From an uncultured Candidatus Saccharibacteria bacterium (GTDB taxonomy: Bacteria > Patescibacteriota > Saccharimonadia > Saccharimonadales > Saccharimonadaceae), in the NCBI GenBank assembly GCA_937981355.1, contig CALJPD010000019.1, positions 1-64,000 on the forward strand: a DNA stretch of 64,000 bases. The letters run 5' to 3'. Each line of letters opens with the position of its first letter. Positions within the stretch are counted from its first letter, which is position 1. The position numbers and the translations under genes were made by a program. Positions 33,623 through 41,308 of this stretch are shown one piece after another. The notes under the pieces are model-generated. The model was not told the origin of the DNA, ran no database searches, and saw only the letters and a program-made list of their open reading frames with translations.

Positions 33623-36588
33623 GATGACCCTCCAATGCGTCGAGCATATTCCCAGTGCCATGCCTCTGGTTTGCTACCATTTGGTTCTGCCCATTCAGGG
33701 TGGACATAGCCATACTTATGAGCGTTAGCTTTGAGCCAATTGTAAGTAGAAGAACCAAAGTCTCCCACGCTGATATCTGCTGCGAGCCCCCAGCCATGGT
33801 TCGAGCTACACGGTGGCGCTGGCTTGGCGAGGCCACCTTGGTATAGTGGGTCACCTGGTGTTGCGTATGCAATTTGTCGTTGGCAGTCTCGGTATGCCTC
33901 ATTAATACCGAAATCAGCACCAGTTTCTGCTTTGTATGCTTTGTTCATTTCTTCCATAGCGGTGGCGGCTTGTTTATGCATCCTCTCGCCGGATGAAAAT
34001 GACAGAGCTACCAAGTCGCCTTCTGCCAGCTCGCCGTTTTTAAGACCATTCCACGTTGATATAGAATCGCCGCCTTCTGCAGCAGGCTGGGCTTGGTTGA
34101 ATTCTGGCTCACCAACTGCCGAGCCACTGGGGGTGTTACTGCTAGATTGGTTTGTTCCACCACCTCCACCAGAGATTGGTTCATTGTCCATGGTGTCGAC
34201 GACGCGTTGGTCGATCGTGAAGAGTGCAGCATTGACTTTTTCTTCAGAATCAAACTTGCAATAATCAGTATCGACACCATTCTCGCCATCAGTGCCTTTG
34301 CCACATTTTTCTTGCCATTCTTTGAGCGTGCCGCCAGTTGCTTCGCCTGTTTCTTCGTTGTATTGCCCAGCAAGAGATTGGGCGACATCGTCGGGATCTT
34401 TATCAAGATTGAGCGCACCATACGATATATTGCAAAATGGCCCAGCAGCGACGTCTTTGGGGATATTTGGGTCATCGCACGCTTGCCAAATCTTTTTCAT
34501 GCGATCTGTTTCGGTATTAGCGCTAACTTTGTTGCCAAAGAAGGCCGGTACGATATTCTTAGGGAGCGATACAAGATTATGAACAAAACTACTAAGATTA
34601 GAAAAGCTGCCCATGTATGGAATAAATGAACTATAGAGACTTCCCATAAAGGTATATGGCGATGTTGCGTCAAAGGGGCTCCGCTCAACGCGTTGCTCGG
34701 CGGCATAGGCAAGATTGAGATGAGCTGTTTCTCGTTCGTAGGCAATTGTTTGGTCAACATTGAGCATGCCGTTACCGCCCGCTGCTGCTGCTTCGGAGAA
34801 CATATTTACTGCACCACTCGTTAGAGCATCCCCAGCATCTTCGCCAACGGTAGCGCTACTCACGAGGGTGCCCGCCATAGAATTTATGAGCTTACTGAGA
34901 ATTGGCGCAAGTACAGCAGAAATAACAGGAGCAGCTAAATTTGAGACTAACTCACCGACGACACTTGTCCATCCACCAACAACACTCATGAGAAGCTGAC
35001 CACCAGTACTATTGATAACCTTGCAGGATGTTTTCAGCGCACCAATATTAGCCCCAAGGGCATTGGCAACGCCACCCATCTTCCGGGCCCACCCTCCGCC
35101 AGGGACATATTCCGTCCAGTTGGAGGTACCAGTTGGGGCTATTTCTTTTAGTAAGCCGTACTTGAGACCCATTCCGTCGGTTGCGGCTTTTTTGGTTACA
35201 TTGCCAGCTTTGTTGACGAGTACAGTAGTCAGAATCGTCCCAAGTACAGCAACGGCTATATAATCTGTTGAGCCAGCTTTAATATTATCTGCCATCGTAA
35301 AGAACATCATGGCATAGCTAATGACCTGCGTCATTTGAATGAGGCGAATTGTCTTACTGATAGACTTAGCACCATCTTGCACCATACAGAGGCCACCAGC
35401 AATCATAGCGACAATATTACCAGTTTTGCCGACACCGTTTTTGATAATATTGGCAGCTGCTTCCTTAGTAACAGATTTTGTTGCTCCTTCAGTTCCTTCA
35501 CCTACTGCTTCTTTAGCGGCTTTGCCAACATCGGTATCTTCAGTAACCTTTTCTTTGCCTTCATCGTCATTTTCCTTGGCTTCATATTTGCCTTTCATTT
35601 CTTGGCCTTTGGTATTTTTGTCGATGCTTTCGCGGACTTCTTTCTCGCTTTTGGCACCAGCGAGCTTGTTTTTCTTGGTAAGAGAGAATTTTTTTATGAC
35701 GCCATTGTTAAACACTTTATCGAAGAAAGCGACCCAACGCGGTGCATATGCGCGGTGCATAATTGCTCTGAGCTCAGGCTTCTCATAATATAATTTTTTA
35801 AAATCTTTGGCGCTAATTGTTTCCTGGGTGCCATTAGGGTAGGTGACACGCAGATTCTCGATTTTTTCACCGATTGTGGACTTTTTTGCATCAAACCCAT
35901 CGGAAGCTTTGACGACATTCCCTTCCTTGTCGAGGGCTTCAACATTATTTTTTTCAAATTGCTTTAGCAGCCGATTCGAAACACGATTATAGCGGCATCG
36001 TACATTCACAACCGAACAAAGGCCATCGGTTGCAGTGTTTTGGATGCGCTTGAACATCACCTTATTAGCGCGTCGTTCGAAGCTGGTATTTTGTGAATTC
36101 CAGTGGTTGGTGAGATTTTCTTTGATATGAAGCAAAAGTAGGCTTGGCCCACCAAAAAATGAGAGCATTGAGCCACCACCAAGCAAAATAGCGCCAAGGA
36201 TACCCATTGGCCCGCCCTTCTTAGAGAAGATAGCACTCCGCGCCTTGGCAAAACGAGATTTGGGTTCAGAGAGTTTACTGTCTGGCGGGACTACCTTATT
36301 GAACCAGTTATTATCGCTCCAGTTACTTCCTGGCGCGCCTTCTTGGCCTCGGACGGAGTTGGCATAGTCGCTGCCAGTTGTACTAGTACTGTTGGCGTTA
36401 TTATGGGCGGATGAGCCACTCCCGCTATTCTCGCGTGACTGGAGGTCTTGGGCGGTGTTGGATTGGCTATGATCACTACTGCCAGCATGGTTATTCCGAC
36501 CAGCGAAGGTGTCGTTGCTCCAATGCGTATTCCCCGGATTATGCCGGTCGAGGTCGGGTTTTTGTTGGGAAGGAATAGGGGTAGGCAT
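33619..36588 (-). CDS. VirB6-like polytopic protein fused to an M15 (VanY) peptidase
   Basis: 989 residues. Residues 1–95 are Ser/Asn/Gly-rich and disordered. A Gly-rich hydrophobic segment (about 130–155) and further membrane spans (about 385–470 and 515–610) form the body, with a Lys/Glu-rich loop between. The last 150 residues are a D,D-carboxypeptidase of family M15: INEAYRDCQRQIAYA, zinc site SNHGWGLAADI and the closing EAWHWEYARR, with all three zinc ligands present. The fusion puts a wall-cutting enzyme on a channel component. It lies 6 bp after virB4 in the operon. Confidence 0.8.
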   Translation of the reverse strand: MPTPIPSQQKPDLDRHNPGNTHWSNDTFAGRNNHAGSSDHSQSNTAQDLQSRENSGSGSSAHNNANSTSTTGSDYANSVRGQEGAPGSNWSDNNWFNKVVPPDSKLSEPKSRFAKARSAIFSKKGGPMGILGAILLGGGSMLSFFGGPSLLLLHIKENLTNHWNSQNTSFERRANKVMFKRIQNTATDGLCSVVNVRCRYNRVSNRLLKQFEKNNVEALDKEGNVVKASDGFDAKKSTIGEKIENLRVTYPNGTQETISAKDFKKLYYEKPELRAIMHRAYAPRWVAFFDKVFNNGVIKKFSLTKKNKLAGAKSEKEVRESIDKNTKGQEMKGKYEAKENDDEGKEKVTEDTDVGKAAKEAVGEGTEGATKSVTKEAAANIIKNGVGKTGNIVAMIAGGLCMVQDGAKSISKTIRLIQMTQVISYAMMFFTMADNIKAGSTDYIAVAVLGTILTTVLVNKAGNVTKKAATDGMGLKYGLLKEIAPTGTSNWTEYVPGGGWARKMGGVANALGANIGALKTSCKVINSTGGQLLMSVVGGWTSVVGELVSNLAAPVISAVLAPILSKLINSMAGTLVSSATVGEDAGDALTSGAVNMFSEAAAAGGNGMLNVDQTIAYERETAHLNLAYAAEQRVERSPFDATSPYTFMGSLYSSFIPYMGSFSNLSSFVHNLVSLPKNIVPAFFGNKVSANTETDRMKKIWQACDDPNIPKDVAAGPFCNISYGALNLDKDPDDVAQSLAGQYNEETGEATGGTLKEWQEKCGKGTDGENGVDTDYCKFDSEEKVNAALFTIDQRVVDTMDNEPISGGGGGTNQSSSNTPSGSAVGEPEFNQAQPAAEGGDSISTWNGLKNGELAEGDLVALSFSSGERMHKQAATAMEEMNKAYKAETGADFGINEAYRDCQRQIAYATPGDPLYQGGLAKPAPPCSSNHGWGLAADISVGDFGSSTYNWLKANAHKYGYVHPEWAEPNGSKPEAWHWEYARRIGGSS

Positions 36589-36594
36589 AATGAA

Positions 36595-38430
36595 CTACGA
36601 CCTCACTGGCTGCTGGTATAAGCTGTTATTGGCCACTGGGTTGGTGGTAATGAATTGTGTCTCAGTCTCGCTGGCAAAAATGCGGATATGGACGTGGTTT
36701 TGCCCAGCAAAGAAGAGGCCATCTCCCACAGGGAAGTTAGATAGACGCTTACGCTCCTCCTCGGTGAGCTTGAAGACCTCAGCTAGCACATCCACCGCAC
36801 TGGTCGATTGCTTTAGCAAGAGTTGAAGCGAGCTGTTTGCTACAATAGCTCGGCCCTTCTCGCTCCCCATAAAATCCTCTACGTCCTGTGTGATAGTCGT
36901 CAGACCCAGAGAGTACTTACGAGCTCGCTTGGCTAGGCTGTGGAGAAATTCTGCCGAGTCTTCGTACTTCATCAACTGCCAGGCCTCATCGACGATCAGC
37001 ATCCTCCGGCGTTGTACGGTGCGAGCGATATTCCAGATGTGGCTCAGCACAATATACATCGCTACTGGCCGCAGGTCGTCCTCGAGGTCGCGGATATTAA
37101 ACACCACCATGCTGTTATTGATATCAACATTGCTTTGCTGGCTAAAGATGCCAGCAAAGGTACCCGTGGTGTATTTGCGCAGGCGCTGGGCCAGTGACGG
37201 CCCTGCTCCACCCATGTGAAGGAGAGTATCGTAGAGGTCGATGATAGTCGGTGGCTGAGAATTATGTGTTAGTGGATCGCTGGTAATACCAGCCCGGGCG
37301 TAGGTATCGATAAGTGCTTGGTCGAGATCGGCCTCTTCAGCTGGGCTGAGCAAGGCAATCTGTTGCCCACCCACCAATGTGCCGCCCAACATAAGCTTGA
37401 AGAGCCGCTGCAGGGTGATGAGATTAGCGCGCAGGGCGTCGGTTGCTTCGTCGCTGTCGATTACTCGGGGGAGGTCAAAAGGATTAATTCGCGTATCGCT
37501 ACTGAGGCTGAGGCGAATGTAACTGCCGCCGACTGCATCAGCTAATTTCTGGTACTCGTTCTCCGGGTCGATGACGAGGATGTCGGTGCCAAGCATCATA
37601 CTGCGCAGTGCCTCGAGCTTAACGGTGAAGGATTTACCAGCACCAGACTTTGCAAAGACGACCATATTTGCATTCTCAAGGCTAAAGCGGTCGAAAATAA
37701 CGAGTCCTTGGTTGTGCTGGTTGACGCCGTAGAGAATACCCTCGCCGTCGCTGAGGTCGGCACTGGTAAAGGGAAAGCTCGTGCTCACCGCACCAGTGTT
37801 CATGTTGCGGCGGACTTGCAGTTGGTCGGTCATTTGGGGGATGGTGCTGTTGAGGCCTTGCTCTTGCTGGTTGCTGGCGGTCTTGCTATAGACCATATTT
37901 TGGCCAAAGATTGTCTCGATGACGTGCTGGACAAAGCTTAGCTCCTCGAGGCTATCGGCATAAAGGGTGACATAGAGTCCAAAGCGGAAGAAGCGTTCGG
38001 CCCCAAGCTGTAGCTGGTCGCGCAATTCCTCGGCGTCAGCCAGAGCGGCCTCGCGGGCTGGGTCACGCACCTTACCCTTCTCGGAATTAAGTGCCATATC
38101 GGCCTCAAGCTGAGTCACCTTCTTGCGGAGGTTATTAAGGACGATCTCTGTCTCAACAGGGTAAATAAACATGCTAATATCGAGCACTTGGTCGATGTTG
38201 ATCAATCCTGACAGCCAGCCTGTGTAGAGCTCACGTGGGTAGCCATAGATGTAAAGTGTGCGGCCATACTTGGTGCCAATGCGGAAGTACGTGCTGTGAA
38301 TCTCGAGACTGCTGGGAGCGATTAAGTCGCGCAGTGTCGTCATCCCCTTGATAAAGGCTTCTTCTACCTCTGCTTGCTCGCGCTCGCGCTGCTGGGCAGC
38401 AATGTCGATTGGATCGGGTCGTCGTGCCAT
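36595..38430 (-). CDS. virB4: Type IV secretion ATPase, VirB4/TraC family
   Basis: The cytoplasmic motor of type IV secretion and conjugation systems. 611 residues. The N-terminal domain (about 1–230) includes a charged coiled stretch (KKVTQLEADMALNSEKGK). The ATPase domain has Walker A FAKSGAGKSFTVKLE, IDPENEYQKLADAVGGSYIRLS, the Walker B RMLIVDEAWQLM and a TQDVEDFM motif. AAAGGAG precedes the ATG by 8 nt, and the stop of the upstream gene shares one base with it (TAATG). Motifs are intact, so it should hydrolyse ATP. Confidence 0.93.
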   Translation of the reverse strand: MARRPDPIDIAAQQREREQAEVEEAFIKGMTTLRDLIAPSSLEIHSTYFRIGTKYGRTLYIYGYPRELYTGWLSGLINIDQVLDISMFIYPVETEIVLNNLRKKVTQLEADMALNSEKGKVRDPAREAALADAEELRDQLQLGAERFFRFGLYVTLYADSLEELSFVQHVIETIFGQNMVYSKTASNQQEQGLNSTIPQMTDQLQVRRNMNTGAVSTSFPFTSADLSDGEGILYGVNQHNQGLVIFDRFSLENANMVVFAKSGAGKSFTVKLEALRSMMLGTDILVIDPENEYQKLADAVGGSYIRLSLSSDTRINPFDLPRVIDSDEATDALRANLITLQRLFKLMLGGTLVGGQQIALLSPAEEADLDQALIDTYARAGITSDPLTHNSQPPTIIDLYDTLLHMGGAGPSLAQRLRKYTTGTFAGIFSQQSNVDINNSMVVFNIRDLEDDLRPVAMYIVLSHIWNIARTVQRRRMLIVDEAWQLMKYEDSAEFLHSLAKRARKYSLGLTTITQDVEDFMGSEKGRAIVANSSLQLLLKQSTSAVDVLAEVFKLTEEERKRLSNFPVGDGLFFAGQNHVHIRIFASETETQFITTNPVANNSLYQQPVRS

Positions 38431-39389
38431 TAAAAATCTCCTTTGTGATATGCTGTCGAGGTTGGGACAGCTCCCTCGCCTTTGCGGACGAAGGTGGAAG
38501 TCACGTTATTAAAGTCGCCCAGCGGCTCGCGCACTGCCGTGTCGGGGTTATACATGTTGTAATAGAGAGTGCCGAGCTCCTTAGTCTTGAGTTGCACTGC
38601 ACGCACACCAATCTGCATCAAGCCGTTGAGGATGGTGTCAGCCCGGTTACGAATTTCCTCGCGGGCTCGCTCGTAGGTTTCTTTGCTGATCTTCGTCACG
38701 GTGTTGGTATTCTTAGGGGCGAAGAGCTTAGTGAAGAACCCTTTACTCTGGTCGAGAATCGTCCCCTCTCCTGCTGGGTAATACGGGATGACGACGTAGA
38801 AACTCTTGTCCATGATGTTGGCGTTTTGCGAGAGGTCGTCGATGAAGTTGATATAGTCTTCCATCAGTACGCTGAGCAGCATGTTGTCTTGGGTGCGCTG
38901 GATAGCAACAAGCTTATCCAAATACGGGCCAATATCGACCCGCTGCGAGCGGATGCAGATCTGCACTGGGAAGTATAGCGCATTGAGGAAGTTCTGGTAG
39001 CTATACTCTACCCCCTCGCGCTCACGGGCGCTCATCAGGTCGAAGTTAATCGACTCACAGGCGATGACGGCGCGGAAGCTGCCATCACCCATGATGATCA
39101 TATCATCGCGCAGTTCTGAGAGGAGGAGGCTATTCTGCGTGGTAGCGGGCTTGGGCGGAGCCTTTTTCTTGGTATCTTGAGTAGGCTGATCATTCGTACC
39201 ACCCTGCACAGCTGGTGGCTGAGCCGGTGTTTGTACTACGGGGTAGTTACTCTGCGGCGGAGCGGGGTACTGCGGATAATTAGCTGGTACCTGGCCCGCT
39301 GGCGCAGTGCCCTGGCCTTGGCTATACCCAAACTGGCTGGGTGGCCCAGCTGGTGGCTGTTGATTGTTGGGTGAATTTGGTGACACCAC
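38430..39389 (-). CDS. VirB4/TraC N-terminal-domain-like protein
   Basis: 319 residues: a disordered Pro/Gln/Gly-rich head (about 1–85) and a folded part (about 88–319) resembling the N-terminal domain of TraC/VirB4 (NSLLLSELRDDMIIMGDGSFRAVIACES, then SYQNFLNALYFPVQICIRSQRVDIGPYLDKL). It has no Walker motifs, so it cannot be an ATPase. CPR genomes typically carry such a protein just before VirB4, where it may form part of the motor collar. The start is GTG 39389 or the adjacent GTG 39386, immediately after AAGGAGA. Confidence 0.75.
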   Translation of the reverse strand: MVSPNSPNNQQPPAGPPSQFGYSQGQGTAPAGQVPANYPQYPAPPQSNYPVVQTPAQPPAVQGGTNDQPTQDTKKKAPPKPATTQNSLLLSELRDDMIIMGDGSFRAVIACESINFDLMSAREREGVEYSYQNFLNALYFPVQICIRSQRVDIGPYLDKLVAIQRTQDNMLLSVLMEDYINFIDDLSQNANIMDKSFYVVIPYYPAGEGTILDQSKGFFTKLFAPKNTNTVTKISKETYERAREEIRNRADTILNGLMQIGVRAVQLKTKELGTLYYNMYNPDTAVREPLGDFNNVTSTFVRKGEGAVPTSTAYHKGDF

Positions 39390-39404
39390 TCTCCTTCTTA
39401 TTTC

Positions 39405-41222
39405 TTAGCGCAAAGGGATGACAATCTCATCATCGTCATCATCTTGACTGGCCTGCTCTTGATGTTGAATCCGGTTGGCTTCATTGGCAATGGCAGCAAC
39501 GGACAAATCAGAGTTGCTGGCTAGTCTAATTATATCAGGCGAGACGGTGTTTGTGCTAGTGTTTGGCGGCATATTGTTGCGTTGCTGGGCGAGCTGCTCC
39601 TCACGTAGACGTTCCTCGCGCGTGGGGGTTGTCTTGGCGTAATAGCTGGGGTCGAGCGGCTGGATGACCGACTGGTGAATACTGGGGTATGGGTTGTAGC
39701 GCACCGCCATATCGATGACATTTTTGTCATCAGCCAGTGTCGAGCGCTCCCGGTAGGACACGGCGGCTGGGGTGGGTGCGAGAGCTTGTGTGGTTTGGGC
39801 TGGTGCGACGGGTGGCTGCTGAGTTGGTACTGGCTGCTGGGAAGGGTGTGGCGTAGGAGTGTGTGGATAATTGGGAGTTGGCGCTGCTGGGGTCGGTTGC
39901 TCTGCAGGTGCTGGAGTGAATGGCGGCTGAGTATCGGTAGGAGGTGTTGCTTCAGCTGATGGGTAGCTGGGTGCAGTTGTGGTGCGCGTGGCTGACTTTT
40001 GGGGTGGCACAAGCGGCACAGCATCAGTGGTGGGAGCAACGTGCTGGCGCAGGTTGGCATAGATCGTTTCGAAGGATGGTGTCTCCTCTGGTTTGGGCTC
40101 TGGCGCAGTTTCTGCTGTGGGTTTAGCCGGTGTGTAGGGCTTACTCAGGGCGTCTGGCAAAACCGAATCGTGTGGAATAACGGCGGGCAGTGCCATTGGT
40201 AGAGACTGGAGTGAGTCATGCGCCACATCATCCACTGGCGAAATCTCGTATACCTTGGTAGATTGCTGAGGTGGGTATGGGTTTGGTTGATTTTGGTAAG
40301 CGCTAGCGTCGGGTGAAGGAGCTTGCTGACGCGACGATACAGTGCGGTTCTCCGGGAAACTCGTGGACGAATACGACACCGCTGGGCGCTGAGGCTCTGG
40401 TGCTGGGTATGGCGGCTCAGGCATACGAGGCTGAGGTGGTGATACTGGTGCAAAACCAGCATCGTCAACTGGTGGCTGGTATGGTGGTGTAACCTGTGGT
40501 GGAATAGTTGGAGTTGGCTGTGCTGCTGCCTGGTATGGTTGCGGCTGAGTCTGCGGCCATGCTGGCTGATATGGCACCGGGGCTTGCTGGAGTGGTTGCC
40601 CATCAGCTATGGCAGGTAGTGCAGCTGGTGGGGCTTGCATGCGCTCAATGGCGGCCTGGCGCCGGGCTTGATTGGATTGCTCAATGCGCCGCGTCATCGC
40701 CCGTGCTTCGCTGCTGTTGTCATCAAACATATCCGAGGTCTGCTGCGCCTCGAAGTAGACGTCACTAATCATCGACCCCTGTGCATCGGGCACGCGGGTG
40801 TGGCGGATAGACCAGCCATGGCTATCAGCTAGCTGTGACAGATACGCCAGGCGGCGCTCGGCTTCGTCTTGGCTGAGGTTCTTCGTTCGCTCAATCTCCA
40901 CTTTCTCGGGCACCGTAATCTCGATTAACGAGTTAATGCCATCAGGTTGCCACATCCGTCGGCGTGGCTTGGTGTAGAATGACACTATCGCCGCAAGGTA
41001 GACCTCCATTGGCTGATCCTTGCGCAGTGGCAAAGCTAGCGCACCAAACAGCAGAATAATCGGCACTGGAATGACCGCCAGCGGCAAAAACACCTGTGAC
41101 AATCCCCACGCCAACGCAATCCCCGCCGCCGCAACTAGCAGATAAATAAACTGGCGAAAGCTAAACGGCCCAAGAATCTTATCCTCTGCCTCTACATCCT
41201 GCGCAACCTTATATCTCGACAT
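39405..41222 (-). CDS. PrgI family membrane protein with long Pro/Gln-rich tail
   Basis: 605 residues. Residues 1–100 match PrgI: VAQDVEAEDKILGPFSFRQFIYLL, two membrane spans (about 22–62) and SFYTKPRRRMWQPDG. PrgI proteins act in Gram-positive type IV secretion. A short folded part follows (about 110–170), then some 400 residues rich in Pro, Gln, Ala and Thr, ending in an acidic DDDDDEIVIPLR. The tail is far longer than in usual PrgI proteins and is probably a disordered cytoplasmic tether. TATAAT lies 13 nt before the ATG, so a new transcript can start here. Confidence 0.85.
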   Translation of the reverse strand: MSRYKVAQDVEAEDKILGPFSFRQFIYLLVAAAGIALAWGLSQVFLPLAVIPVPIILLFGALALPLRKDQPMEVYLAAIVSFYTKPRRRMWQPDGINSLIEITVPEKVEIERTKNLSQDEAERRLAYLSQLADSHGWSIRHTRVPDAQGSMISDVYFEAQQTSDMFDDNSSEARAMTRRIEQSNQARRQAAIERMQAPPAALPAIADGQPLQQAPVPYQPAWPQTQPQPYQAAAQPTPTIPPQVTPPYQPPVDDAGFAPVSPPQPRMPEPPYPAPEPQRPAVSYSSTSFPENRTVSSRQQAPSPDASAYQNQPNPYPPQQSTKVYEISPVDDVAHDSLQSLPMALPAVIPHDSVLPDALSKPYTPAKPTAETAPEPKPEETPSFETIYANLRQHVAPTTDAVPLVPPQKSATRTTTAPSYPSAEATPPTDTQPPFTPAPAEQPTPAAPTPNYPHTPTPHPSQQPVPTQQPPVAPAQTTQALAPTPAAVSYRERSTLADDKNVIDMAVRYNPYPSIHQSVIQPLDPSYYAKTTPTREERLREEQLAQQRNNMPPNTSTNTVSPDIIRLASNSDLSVAAIANEANRIQHQEQASQDDDDDEIVIPLR

Positions 41223-41235
41223 AGCTTATGTATTT

Positions 41236-41241
41236 ATTATA
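41236..41241 (-). promoter_or_regulatory. −10 box TATAAT (TGC extended) for the PrgI–VirB4 operon
   Basis: Minus-strand TGCTATAAT, 13 nt before ATG 41222, inside an 86-bp gap. It splits the locus into two transcription units. Confidence 0.55.
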
Positions 41242-41308
41242 GCATGAGGGGGATAGATGGACAGTAAAGATGAGTGATTGGTTTACTTTACAGAAGCGAG
41301 AGAGGATA

